The notes under the pieces: generated by a model
Told to the model about the DNA's origin: nothing
The model's database searches: none
Seen by the model: the letters and a program-made list of their open reading frames with translations, nothing else
In this document: piece by piece, positions 1 to 5,560 of the stretch
How the letters are laid out: every line of letters begins with the position of its first letter
How positions within the stretch are numbered: position 1 is the stretch's first letter
DNA from: a virus
IMG/VR virus record: IMGVR_UViG_3300044733_001686
Span: 1-27,154 of that record
DNA length: 27,154 nucleotides
Reading direction: 5' to 3' (one strand)
Made by a program: the position numbers and the translations under genes

Positions 1-50
1 ATAACATCAGTAACAATATTGTTTTGATCTAAAAAAGCATAGTGTGCCAT
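1..50 (-). CDS. Partial tail/fibre-region protein, N-terminus only
   Basis: Reading the minus strand from 50 gives ATG and sixteen sense codons, MAHYAFLDQNNIVTDV, before the window edge. The opening resembles the start of a small protein common in marine T4-like and related phages (MAHFA-x-LD-x-NN-x-V), usually found near structural genes; this is from memory of the family. The ATG shares one base with the stop of the glycine-rich gene (TAATG), implying translational coupling in the same leftward operon. Function is unknown and the rest of the gene lies outside the window. Confidence 0.7.
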   Translation of the reverse strand, partial: MAHYAFLDQNNIVTDV

Positions 51-1009
51 TACCAACTCACCGTTCCTGTTCCTGCTGTAAATGTATAAATTTTAAAACC
101 ATCTATGTTTTGGTATGTATATGTAAGACCAACTCCAATAGATGCCAAATCAAAAAATATATTAGAATAACGAATAATAACAATACCGCTACCACCAGTT
201 CCTCCAGAAAAAGCGTCATCACTTACTCGTGTACCACCGCCACCTCCACCACCACCGCCACGGTTAGCAGGTGCACTTGCGCCATTAGTTAAATAGGTTC
301 CACCGTTTCCACTAACATTAGCAGTACCAAGACCATTAGTACCGCCATTTCCGACCCCTCCGCCACCACCTGCTGCATATATAAGACTTGTTCCGCTTAG
401 GCTTGAAGAGGTTCCACTTCCACCATTTCCTCCATTGGCATTACCAGTACCACTTCCACCAACACTTCCACTACCTCCGCCGCCACCTGCACCCATCTGA
501 GTACTTCCAGCATAAGCAGGTCCGTTTCCGCCAGCATTACCCTGGCCAGATGTTCCAGCACCGCCAGATTGGGCAGATGGGTTAGATGTATCAGACTGAC
601 CTCCACCAGATCCTCCAGAAAAGGCTCTTCTTGTAGTTTCTGAAGGTCCTTCCCAAGAACCACCGCGCCCTCCGCCAATTGCTGTAAGTCCAAATGCTAA
701 AGAGTTTGCTCCATTTGTATTAGTTCCAGCAGATCCAGTAGTAGTTGCACCACCAGCGCCAACAGTAATAGTATAGTTTTGAACAGAAACATTTGCTGAA
801 CCACTTAATAAACCTCCAGCACCTCCTCCTCCACCAGTTGTTGTGTTAGAAAAACTTCCACCACCACCACCGCCACCTGCAACAATTAGATAATCAACGG
901 TTGTTGGAACGGTAGGAGGGGGGGTAGAATCAATTCCAAACCAAGAACCAACTTGGTTAGCGTTGCCTGCTGATTTTATCAACTGCGTTCTTTGCCCATA
1001 TCTGCTCAT
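50..1009 (-). CDS. Glycine-rich tail fibre/adhesin-like protein
   Basis: A 319-residue protein of low complexity. After about 38 ordinary residues it opens with DYLIVAGGGGGGG and continues as long glycine/serine/asparagine runs, ending in a GSGIVIIRY segment and a C-terminal beta-rich tail (about 275-319). This layout matches the glycine-rich domain proteins of phage tail spikes and fibres, in which polyglycine helices form a receptor-binding sandwich; assignment rests on the pattern. The start directly follows the TAA of the upstream 117-residue gene with no gap. Likely a distal fibre or adhesin in the virion. The polyglycine stretch is prone to repeat-length variation and assembly error, although the frame is intact here. 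Confidence 0.75.
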   Translation of the reverse strand: MSRYGQRTQLIKSAGNANQVGSWFGIDSTPPPTVPTTVDYLIVAGGGGGGGSFSNTTTGGGGGAGGLLSGSANVSVQNYTITVGAGGATTTGSAGTNTNGANSLAFGLTAIGGGRGGSWEGPSETTRRAFSGGSGGGQSDTSNPSAQSGGAGTSGQGNAGGNGPAYAGSTQMGAGGGGGSGSVGGSGTGNANGGNGGSGTSSSLSGTSLIYAAGGGGGVGNGGTNGLGTANVSGNGGTYLTNGASAPANRGGGGGGGGGTRVSDDAFSGGTGGSGIVIIRYSNIFFDLASIGVGLTYTYQNIDGFKIYTFTAGTGTVSW

Positions 1010-1363
1010 TTATGCAATCCGATTTACATATCCAAATATATTAAGAACGTTTCCTGTACCTGCAAAGGCACGAATAACAAGACCGTTTTGTAGTAATATG
1101 CCAGGGGAAACAAGAATCATGCCTGTTCCTTCGGCACCTATATTTATCTCAATGTGATCATCAGGTGCGGTTACTCCGCCCCACTCAAGAGTTAGTTTAA
1201 CTGCAGTTGCTGAAGTATTATGAGCATAGAGCCAAACCTCATCAAATGAAGATGTGCCAGCAACGGCAGTATGAATAACTGTTCCTGCTGTTGCAGTTGC
1301 TGCAACCTTAATTCCTTTACCATTTGTACTTCCGCTAAGAAGTTGTTTTGAATATGTTGCCAT
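1010..1363 (-). CDS. Small phage structural protein (tail/fibre region)
   Basis: 117 residues, rich in Ala, Gly, Thr and Val, with a predicted all-beta character (for example VWLYAHNTSATAVKLTLEWGG). It lacks a signal peptide or membrane segment. Proteins of this look sit between fibre genes in many tailed phages and are usually annotated as virion components. The ATG has a strong AGGAGA ribosome site six bases upstream, in the gap after the collagen-like gene. The stop abuts the start of the glycine-rich gene. No catalytic motif is visible and the role as a structural or adaptor protein is inferred from position. Confidence 0.6.
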   Translation of the reverse strand: MATYSKQLLSGSTNGKGIKVAATATAGTVIHTAVAGTSSFDEVWLYAHNTSATAVKLTLEWGGVTAPDDHIEINIGAEGTGMILVSPGILLQNGLVIRAFAGTGNVLNIFGYVNRIA

Positions 1364-1373
1364 TTGTTCTCCT

Positions 1374-2048
1374 TTATCCGAATACCTGATGTGCTAAAAT
1401 GCTTTGGTCATCATCTGCAAGAATCATTCCAGTTGCACCCGTGGCTCCTGCAGCGCCAGTGGCTCCCGTTGCACCTGTTTCTCCTTGCGGACCTTGAGCA
1501 CCTGTACTTCCTTGAGCACCTGTAGGTCCTACTATGGATGTACCAGAACCCCATATACCTGAAGTTTTTGGACCAAATATTAAATTATTTGCAGTATCAA
1601 TGTAAAAGTCACCATTAACACCTGTTTCTGCTGATGGAGTTCCGCTACCATTTAAAATAGTTTTGCCATCTGTTCCATTGCTACCATTAGTACCAGCCGA
1701 ACCTGTGGCTCCTGTATTTCCTGTATCACCTTTTACACCTTGGATACCCTGTTCGCCTTGTGGACCAGTGGCTCCCGCTGCACCTGTTGCTCCTTGTGCA
1801 CCTGCTGGTCCTTCTGGACCCTGTGCACCACCTGCAGTTATCCACTCACCATCATAAACACTAAGAACATTAGTTGTAGTGTTAAACCAAAGAGGATTAG
1901 CAGCCGTATCTGCTGGGGCAGTTCCTGAAAAATATACAGCATTTCTATCGTCAGCAAGGGTATCTATAAGATCAAGGTAGTCTTGGGATCTTGGAGATTT
2001 TCCTGATCCAAACTTAATTAAAAGGGTTTCTATACTCAACACAGCCAT
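1374..2048 (-). CDS. Collagen-like phage tail fibre protein
   Basis: 224 residues with two collagen-type G-x-y blocks, roughly residues 74-129 (18 triplets) and 174-207 (11 triplets), separated by a globular insert (about 130-173) with the GDFYIDT...FGPKT...WG pattern seen in many phage collagen-like fibres. The N-terminal 70 residues contain an NPLWFNTTTNVLSVYDGEW segment typical of the lead-in domain of such fibres. Triple-helical repeats probably give a trimeric fibre shaft. It begins the leftward fibre operon. There is no ribosome site before the ATG; instead an extended -10 TGGTATAAT ends 6 nt upstream, predicting a leaderless mRNA. Confidence 0.85.
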   Translation of the reverse strand: MAVLSIETLLIKFGSGKSPRSQDYLDLIDTLADDRNAVYFSGTAPADTAANPLWFNTTTNVLSVYDGEWITAGGAQGPEGPAGAQGATGAAGATGPQGEQGIQGVKGDTGNTGATGSAGTNGSNGTDGKTILNGSGTPSAETGVNGDFYIDTANNLIFGPKTSGIWGSGTSIVGPTGAQGSTGAQGPQGETGATGATGAAGATGATGMILADDDQSILAHQVFG

Positions 2049-2054
2049 TTAAAC

Positions 2055-2063
2055 ATTATACCA
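2055..2063 (-). promoter_or_regulatory. Extended -10 promoter, leaderless, collagen-like gene
   Basis: On the minus strand TGG-TATAAT is followed by exactly 6 nt and then the ATG at 2048. No good TTGACA-like -35 is seen at 16-18 nt, so activity would rely on the extended -10. The predicted start of transcription falls on or beside the ATG. Confidence 0.6.
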
Positions 2064-2076
2064 TAATAGTTCCGTA

Positions 2077-2105
2077 TTGCTTTTTTTGGCAAACCTTGCT
2101 ATACT
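2077..2105 (+). promoter_or_regulatory. Promoter for plus-strand small-gene cluster, leaderless
   Basis: TTGCTT, 17-nt spacer, then TATACT with an extended TGC in front, and 6 nt to the ATG at 2112. It lies in the 63-bp divergent gap between the fibre operon and the small-gene cluster. Confidence 0.65.
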
Positions 2106-2111
2106 AAAGAT

Positions 2112-2228
2112 ATGAATCCGAACGAATGCATTAAATGTGAGATGGCACATAAAGATCCTTTATTTTGGGAGACTCACCAGACTATGACTGATGGTAGGAT
2201 ATGGTGTGCTTATGCTAGAAAACCTTGA
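2112..2228 (+). CDS. 38-residue Cys-rich miniprotein
   Basis: A short frame with ECIKC near the N-terminus (Cys6, Cys9), several His (13, 20) and a late Cys (WCAY), ending ARKP. The Cys-x2-Cys knuckle suggests zinc binding but the set of ligands is not certain. It is supported by a promoter with the -10 exactly 6 nt before the ATG and has no ribosome site, so it is probably translated from a leaderless mRNA. Its end overlaps the start of the next frame. No known family recognised. Confidence 0.55.
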   Translation: MNPNECIKCEMAHKDPLFWETHQTMTDGRIWCAYARKP

Positions 2229-2421
2229 AATCCCCGACCCATTCCAAACCTTTGTAACTAAGAAATATGCTAATGCTAAGGGTCTTGTCTATGACTTCTT
2301 TGCCAAAGAGTGGTATCTTAAGACTGCTTGTTGTGGTGAAGAATTGTATGCCCCGAACAAAAAAACTATGACAAAAATACGTTTATACCATACAAGAAAT
2401 GAGTGTTTAAATGGATACTGA
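2212..2421 (+). CDS. Small hypothetical protein with CC motif
   Basis: From ATG 2212 it gives 69 residues (MLENLEIPDPF onward) with a TACCGEELYAP segment and a later Cys near the end. In-frame starts also exist at 2191 (ATG) and 2206 (GTG, with AGGA at 2196); I prefer 2206-2212 because the upstream codons overlap the previous gene and look out of character. The acidic/aromatic composition is like a soluble small domain. Function unknown; the paired cysteines could join a metal site. Confidence 0.55.
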   Translation: MLENLEIPDPFQTFVTKKYANAKGLVYDFFAKEWYLKTACCGEELYAPNKKTMTKIRLYHTRNECLNGY

Positions 2422-2533
2422 ACAAACTTTTGACCAAGAGTTTACAGTTGAAGAGATTACGAAGGCTATTGTAGATCAGGCCAAGTCTGATGTTAAGGCT
2501 AAGTATGGAAACAAGAAACGGCATAGACAATGA
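2411..2533 (+). CDS. 40-residue charged helical miniprotein
   Basis: Begins MDTEQTFDQEFTVEEITKA and ends in a basic KYGNKKRHRQ tail. An acidic helical front and basic back suggest a nucleic-acid or protein-binding peptide, but no family is recognised. It overlaps the 3' end of the preceding gene by 11 nt and its TGA overlaps the ATG of the next gene (ATGA), consistent with coupled translation. Confidence 0.5.
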   Translation: MDTEQTFDQEFTVEEITKAIVDQAKSDVKAKYGNKKRHRQ

Positions 2534-2646
2534 CTGGCATTACCTGTGTAAACTGTTATGGTACTAATGCTACTCAGGTAGTAAAGAGTGGTGCCTACTG
2601 TGCAGAGTGCTATACTTATATGATAAAGGAGGTTCAAAATGATTAA
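2530..2646 (+). CDS. 38-residue zinc-ribbon miniprotein
   Basis: Two Cys-x2-Cys knuckles, TCVNC (6-9) and YCAEC (24-27), separated by 14 residues, form a complete four-Cys zinc-ribbon. The start overlaps the previous stop (ATGA), and the end overlaps the next gene by 8 nt. Such stand-alone ribbons in phages often bind nucleic acid or host proteins; that role is inference. Confidence 0.65.
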   Translation: MTGITCVNCYGTNATQVVKSGAYCAECYTYMIKEVQND

Positions 2647-2728
2647 TGTATTATTTCTTATTCCCGCATTTTTTATGGGATATGTCGCTTGCTATGTTGC
2701 AATGACATATAAGGTGAAGCAAGATTAA
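2639..2728 (+). CDS. 29-residue single-helix membrane peptide
   Basis: MINVLFLIPAFFMGYVACYV followed by a basic KVKQD tail: one transmembrane helix with an N-out/C-in charge bias. A strong AAGGAGG ribosome site sits 7 nt before the ATG inside the 3' end of the zinc-ribbon gene. Too short for family assignment. Confidence 0.6.
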   Translation: MINVLFLIPAFFMGYVACYVAMTYKVKQD

Positions 2729-2741
2729 AGAGCCAAAGATT

Positions 2742-2855
2742 ATGAAGATGGACTGGAAGTCCCTTGGTTATGAAAGAGAGTATAAAGATGGAAAAGTCAG
2801 ATGGGTTCCTAGGGAAGTCTACAAAGGAACACAAGACGAACAACCTACCTCTTAG
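2742..2855 (+). CDS. 37-residue hypothetical protein
   Basis: MKMDWKSLGYEREYKDGKVR onward, soluble and charged, ending at TAG 2853-2855. A second ATG at 2748 is possible. An 80-residue reading in the +1 frame overlaps most of it and continues to 3030, so either two overlapping genes or one gene joined by a +1 shift is possible. No family recognised. Confidence 0.45.
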   Translation: MKMDWKSLGYEREYKDGKVRWVPREVYKGTQDEQPTS

Positions 2856-3030
2856 GTGGTTTGCTAATCTATGCGAAAAGCCTGCACACTACCATCTAGG
2901 AAAGTTCTTACATTATAGTGATCATGATGACTATGGCATTGTATGTAGATACCATGCACGTGTATCATATTGGTTTTATAAGCCCTATCTTAGGTGGGGT
3001 ACAGTATATAGGCTTGACAAACCTAAGTAA
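2788..3030 (+). CDS. Hypothetical Cys/His-rich protein, start uncertain
   Basis: Open in frame from ATG 2764, 2770 or 2788; I take 2788 because GAGAG lies 8 nt upstream. The C-terminal 58 residues look like real protein, with ANLCEKPAHYH and DYGIVCRYHARV, a Cys/His spacing that could bind a metal, then aromatic-rich YWFYKPYLRWGTVYRLDKP. The first 25 or so residues overlap the 37-residue gene in another frame and may be spurious if translation arrives by frameshift. Its last 17 nt carry the -35 of the next promoter. Confidence 0.45.
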   Translation: MEKSDGFLGKSTKEHKTNNLPLRWFANLCEKPAHYHLGKFLHYSDHDDYGIVCRYHARVSYWFYKPYLRWGTVYRLDKPK

Positions 3031-3042
3031 CATTGTTATACT
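3014..3042 (+). promoter_or_regulatory. Strong sigma70-type promoter, leaderless
   Basis: TTGACA (3014-3019), 17-nt spacer, extended TGT and TATACT (3037-3042), then 6 nt to the ATG at 3049. An inverted repeat ACTTAGT-n7-ACTAAGT (3040-3060) overlaps the -10 and start codon and could be an operator. Confidence 0.75.
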
Positions 3043-3048
3043 TAGTAT

Positions 3049-3123
3049 ATGACACTAAGTTCTGTATTGTTTGGTTTATTCTGCATGTCTTTGGGACTGT
3101 GGATTTTATTAGGTAGGAGATAG
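3049..3123 (+). CDS. 24-residue membrane microprotein
   Basis: MTLSSVLFGLFCMSLGLWIL then LGRR: a single hydrophobic helix with a two-Arg C-terminal anchor. It has no ribosome site but is preceded at the 6-nt leaderless distance by the best promoter of the cluster, which is the main reason to accept such a short frame. Possible roles are holin-like, host membrane modulation or superinfection control; none can be chosen from sequence. Confidence 0.6.
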   Translation: MTLSSVLFGLFCMSLGLWILLGRR

Positions 3124-3125
3124 TT

Positions 3126-3242
3126 ATGGCTAGGATAGTTATATGCTATATTTGTAAAAAACAAATTGAGTCTAGATCCGCCTTTGCACACGAAACTTTG
3201 ACAAACCATCTTAAAAAAGATCATAAGCAAGTAAATGCTTAA
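3126..3242 (+). CDS. 38-residue C2H2-like zinc finger protein
   Basis: Contains Cys7-x2-Cys10 and His28-x4-His33 (CYIC...NHLKKDH), the spacing of a classical C2H2 finger with a 17-residue middle. A strong AGGAG lies 6 nt before the ATG, within the tail of the membrane microprotein gene. DNA or RNA binding is the obvious hypothesis from the fold. The stop overlaps the start of the next gene. Confidence 0.7.
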   Translation: MARIVICYICKKQIESRSAFAHETLTNHLKKDHKQVNA

Positions 3243-3351
3243 GTTCCTATTTGGTATGCTTGCTGGGTATTTTGTAGCAAACCTTGAAATTGCAAGGTAT
3301 TTAGTTAGTAAAGGCTATAGGTCTGTTTATGACATTCCAGATAAAGATTGA
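3235..3351 (+). CDS. 38-residue membrane-associated small protein
   Basis: MLKFLFGMLAGYFVANLEIA followed by a charged soluble tail (RYLVSKGYRSVYDIPDKD). The hydrophobic front may insert in the membrane. ATG 3235 overlaps the zinc finger stop by 8 nt; an internal ATG at 3256 is an alternative start. The 3' end overlaps the next gene by 23 nt. Unknown function. Confidence 0.5.
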   Translation: MLKFLFGMLAGYFVANLEIARYLVSKGYRSVYDIPDKD

Positions 3352-3529
3352 AGAGTTTGATTACAGTAGCATTAAAAAAAATGCATTCTATCTACCGCCA
3401 ATTCCTTGGAAGTGGACATTAACTAAGTCAGGCAAAGTTCTTGGGTTTGGGTATTGTCATACAGAAGAGGAAGCCAACGAGATGGCCAATCAATCTTTAA
3501 ACTATTTTAAAAAGCCTCAGTACAAGTAG
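3329..3529 (+). CDS. 66-residue hypothetical protein
   Basis: MTFQIKIEEFDYSSIKKNAF onward, with a WKWTLTKSGKVLGFGYCHTEEEANEMA segment: a beta hairpin followed by a helix, resembling small phage proteins of DUF-type that pair a short beta sheet with an HTEEEA helix. No catalytic residues visible. Its 3' end overlaps the minus-strand zinc-ribbon gene by 23 bp tail to tail. Confidence 0.6.
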   Translation: MTFQIKIEEFDYSSIKKNAFYLPPIPWKWTLTKSGKVLGFGYCHTEEEANEMANQSLNYFKKPQYK

Positions 3530-3665
3530 AACAATAAAATTCGGGTCTATCAATAGCATCTGAATCACCAATAATAACATGACCAGATCTTGCCATCTCT
3601 AAAATATCAGGATTAAGAACTCCATAGGCTATGGGTGTTAGTCTTGAACCACAAGTATTACACAT
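3507..3665 (-). CDS. Zinc-ribbon miniprotein, antisense insert
   Basis: 52 residues with CNTCGSRL at the start, a central PIAYGVLNPDILEMARSGHV segment and a terminal YCSTC. The C-x2-CG...P-I-x-YG...A-x-x-G...C-x2-C order matches a widespread small bacterial zinc-ribbon family of unknown function, whose members read PICGYPSPE/AERGE-like in the middle; this supports a real gene although it lies opposite its neighbours. The -10 TATGAT with extended TGG stands 6 nt before the ATG, the leaderless arrangement. It overlaps the convergent plus-strand gene by 23 bp. Confidence 0.75.
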   Translation of the reverse strand: MCNTCGSRLTPIAYGVLNPDILEMARSGHVIIGDSDAIDRPEFYCSTCTEAF

Positions 3666-3671
3666 ACTTTA

Positions 3672-3699
3672 ATCATACCACACTTGCACCTGAAGCCAA
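3672..3699 (-). promoter_or_regulatory. Divergent leaderless promoter (minus)
   Basis: Minus strand: TTGGCT (3694-3699), 16-nt spacer, extended TGG and TATGAT (3672-3677), 6 nt to ATG 3665. It physically overlaps the plus-strand promoter at 3684-3712, so both are unlikely to fire on the same molecule at once. Confidence 0.55.
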
Positions 3700-3712
3700 A
3701 GTTTGCTATACT
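3684..3712 (+). promoter_or_regulatory. Divergent leaderless promoter (plus)
   Basis: TTGCAC (3684-3689), 17-nt spacer, extended TGC and TATACT (3707-3712), then 6 nt to the ATG at 3719. Confidence 0.7.
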
Positions 3713-3718
3713 GAGTAT

Positions 3719-3844
3719 ATGAAAAACACTTATAAATGTCCAGATTGCAAAACCTCTATAATTATTAATACCAAGGTTCACGAATTACCAGAATCAATTA
3801 TATGTCCTTGCGAAACGGTAATGCCGCTAGAGTCTTCCAAGTAA
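3719..3844 (+). CDS. 41-residue zinc-ribbon miniprotein
   Basis: MKNTYKCPDCKTSIIINTKV onward with CPDC at 7-10 and a second knuckle CPC near residue 31, a compact ribbon of the kind that opens many nucleic-acid-binding proteins. A longer in-frame reading from 3635 exists but would run antisense through the minus-strand gene and across this promoter; the leaderless -10 spacing fixes the start at 3719. Role unknown. Confidence 0.7.
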   Translation: MKNTYKCPDCKTSIIINTKVHELPESIICPCETVMPLESSK

Positions 3845-3845
3845 T

Positions 3846-4058
3846 ATGTGGTCGTGGGTATTAGCCTTTATTGGCGTTTCTGGAATCTTCCTTGTTGGTC
3901 GCAAGACTATCTGGGGATGGTTAGTTCTGTGCTTAAATGAGATCCTATGGATTGTCTATGCCCTCACAACAAAGCAATATGGTTTTATATTTGCAGCGGT
4001 AGCATATGGAATAGTTTATATTAAATCATTTATGCACTGGAGAAAAGATGAGTCGTGA
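3846..4058 (+). CDS. Small three-helix membrane protein, PnuC-like look
   Basis: 70 residues with three hydrophobic stretches (about 3-17, 22-41, 46-63) and the segments GRKTIWGWLV, LNEILWIVYALTTKQYGF and AYGIVYI. The arrangement resembles the small membrane proteins of actinophages and one half of a PnuC-type vitamin transporter, from memory; at 70 residues it cannot be a full transporter. A holin or membrane-modifying role is possible. Overlaps the following gene by 11 nt. Confidence 0.65.
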   Translation: MWSWVLAFIGVSGIFLVGRKTIWGWLVLCLNEILWIVYALTTKQYGFIFAAVAYGIVYIKSFMHWRKDES

Positions 4059-4503
4059 TTACTTTAAAAAGTTATGGTCAACCATCTTGTCAAACGGTGT
4101 TCGCCAAGACTCTGAGGGTAACTGGAATGTTATAAACTCTTCTACCAATAAGCGTAGGATGGAAGGTAAAGGCTCTAGTGTGGGTGGTTTATCTGGTCCT
4201 AATCAGCATCAATGGATCCCCGCTAAAATTTATGTAACACCAGATGAACTAAAAGAGATTTGGGATAGACAACTTGGCAAATGCTACTGGTTTGGTGTAG
4301 ACTTAGACTTAGAACTACTCTATAAGTCACACCCTGATTGGATGCCAAAGCACCCTATGTGTCCTAGCATAGATAAGATTGATGTTAATGGAGATTATAC
4401 AAAAGAGAATATTGTTATCACAACTAGGTTTGCTAACTTTGGCAGAAATGTTTGTGACTTTGACAAGTTCCACGATATAGTAAGGGTTTTAAAAAATGCA
4501 TAA
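4048..4503 (+). CDS. HNH-type endonuclease-like protein
   Basis: 151 residues. The C-terminal half has LGKCYWFGVDLDLELLY followed by CPSIDKIDVNGDYTKENIVI and FANFGRN, the SIDRID..GYT..N pattern of phage HNH/homing-type nucleases in which the D and N take part in the active site. The first strong His of a classical HNH is less clear (KHPMCPSID), so catalysis should not be assumed. A GGAG ribosome site is 5 nt upstream. Probably a stand-alone endonuclease or DNA-repair enzyme; mobility as a homing gene is possible but no intron is seen. Confidence 0.7.
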   Translation: MSRDYFKKLWSTILSNGVRQDSEGNWNVINSSTNKRRMEGKGSSVGGLSGPNQHQWIPAKIYVTPDELKEIWDRQLGKCYWFGVDLDLELLYKSHPDWMPKHPMCPSIDKIDVNGDYTKENIVITTRFANFGRNVCDFDKFHDIVRVLKNA

Positions 4504-4960
4504 TGCAGTTATATTTGATGTTGACGGTACCTTAGCAAATGTTGAGCCGTACCTACACTACATTAGAAATATACACAAGAGTCCTGACTTTAAGAAGGAT
4601 TACGATAAGTTTCATTCTGAATCAGTTAATGCTGAACCAAATCAAGAAGTAGTTGAGATGGTTAATCAAACTTTCTTTGATCAGAATCATGTTATCGTTG
4701 TTACTTCTCGTAATGAATACTGGCGGGGCATTACCTCATATTGGCTAGCAAAAAATGATATTGGACACCACGCTTTGTATATGCGTAAAGATGGTGACTT
4801 TAGACCTGACTATGAAGTAAAGAGTGAGATCCTTGCTAAGATTAAGAAGCAGTGGAATGTCATTCATGCTATTGATGATAATCCAGCAGTATTAAAGTTA
4901 TGGTTTGAGCACGGCATATCAACTACAAAAATTGGCGATTGGGATGGAAGTAGAGACTAA
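4496..4960 (+). CDS. HAD-superfamily phosphatase, polynucleotide 3'-phosphatase-like
   Basis: 154 residues with HAD motif I FDVDGTLAN (nucleophile Asp8, acid/base Asp10), motif II VVTSRNE (about 69-75), a KSEIL lysine helix and motif IV HAIDDNPAVL (about 124-133). The order and length match the phosphatase domain of T4 polynucleotide kinase and related phage 3'-phosphatases. Likely role: repair of DNA or tRNA ends, a fit with the tRNA genes nearby. No kinase domain is fused. Overlaps the upstream nuclease gene by 8 nt. Confidence 0.8.
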   Translation: MHNAVIFDVDGTLANVEPYLHYIRNIHKSPDFKKDYDKFHSESVNAEPNQEVVEMVNQTFFDQNHVIVVTSRNEYWRGITSYWLAKNDIGHHALYMRKDGDFRPDYEVKSEILAKIKKQWNVIHAIDDNPAVLKLWFEHGISTTKIGDWDGSRD

Positions 4961-4961
4961 T

Positions 4962-5066
4962 ATGTTTTGTATAGATTGCGGATCTAAAATAGTTAATGGA
5001 GACTGCAACTATTGTTTTAAAAATAAAAATGCATTAAAAGAATTTGAAGAGGAGTCAGATGAGTAA
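4962..5066 (+). CDS. 34-residue zinc-ribbon miniprotein
   Basis: MFCIDCGSKIVNGDCNYCFK: two Cys-x2-Cys knuckles (3-6 and 15-18) followed by an acidic tail (EFEEESDE). Starts 1 nt after the phosphatase stop and overlaps the next ATG by 8 nt. A miniature of the zinc-ribbon that opens many bacterial membrane proteins, here alone. Confidence 0.65.
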   Translation: MFCIDCGSKIVNGDCNYCFKNKNALKEFEEESDE

Positions 5067-5274
5067 CTGGACAGAAGAACTTACCGATGAACAAAAGAAG
5101 CAGGTATGGGACTTTATTGTGTTTACTGTAAAAGAAATCAGAGAACAGATAGCAGTTGATATTCTTGCTACATCTGATCTTTGGGCAGCAAAGGGTTTAA
5201 ATAAGTCCCGTCGTACACAAAAAGCATTTACTATATCTGCTGCTATTGCGAGAGGACAAAACGAAATCAAATGA
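5059..5274 (+). CDS. 71-residue hypothetical helical protein
   Basis: MSNWTEELTDEQKKQVWDFI onward, fully helical by eye, with EIREQIAVDI and SRRTQKAFTISAAIARGQNE, an amphipathic pattern found in small phage proteins encoded near nucleases. Start chosen at ATG 5059, which has GAGGAG 6 nt upstream, rather than the TTG at 5044. Stop overlaps next start (ATGA). Function unknown. Confidence 0.65.
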   Translation: MSNWTEELTDEQKKQVWDFIVFTVKEIREQIAVDILATSDLWAAKGLNKSRRTQKAFTISAAIARGQNEIK

Positions 5275-5414
5275 TTATGAATGTTATTAAATTTATTAAG
5301 TGTAAGATAAGCGGCCACAGACTAGCCTATGGTGGTGCATGCCCATTTACTGGGTTGCTATATGATTATTGTGAAAAATGTAGTATGATGATTCCAAGAC
5401 AGCCAGTGGGGTAA
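5271..5414 (+). CDS. 47-residue Cys/His miniprotein
   Basis: MIMNVIKFIKCKISGHRLAY then GGACPF...DYCEKCSMM. Four Cys (11, 24, 34, 37) and His16 can supply a zinc site; the C-x4-H...C...C-x2-C layout resembles small phage proteins of unknown function. Coupled to the previous gene by ATGA. Confidence 0.55.
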   Translation: MIMNVIKFIKCKISGHRLAYGGACPFTGLLYDYCEKCSMMIPRQPVG

Positions 5415-5422
5415 CTTTAATT

Positions 5423-5560
5423 ATGGAAAACAATTATGATGTGCCAAATGAAGTTCGTGATAAGATTATTAAAGATTATATGATGAAGTCTTATCATTGG
5501 ACAATTGGTCTTGGAATGTTTTTAATTGGTCTATTGTTGGGAGCATTAATAGGTGGCTGA
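5423..5560 (+). CDS. 45-residue single-pass membrane protein
   Basis: An N-terminal charged segment (MENNYDVPNEVRDKIIKDYM) precedes one hydrophobic C-terminal helix (WTIGLGMFLIGLLLGALIGG). Tail-anchored topology is likely. Its last 8 nt overlap the GTG start of the next gene. Unknown role. Confidence 0.55.
   Translation: MENNYDVPNEVRDKIIKDYMMKSYHWTIGLGMFLIGLLLGALIGG

Noticed and set aside
397-693. 98-codon minus-strand frame inside the fibre gene
   Set aside because: It is the shifted reading of the polyglycine repeat (GGx codons read as V/E/L) and has no separate start signal.
1663-1928. Proline-rich plus-strand frames over the collagen gene
   Set aside because: They are the antisense of collagen G-x-y triplets.
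3635-3718. N-terminal extension of the zinc-ribbon gene from ATG 3635
   Set aside because: It would run antisense across the minus-strand gene and through the promoter; the -10 spacing sets the start at 3719.
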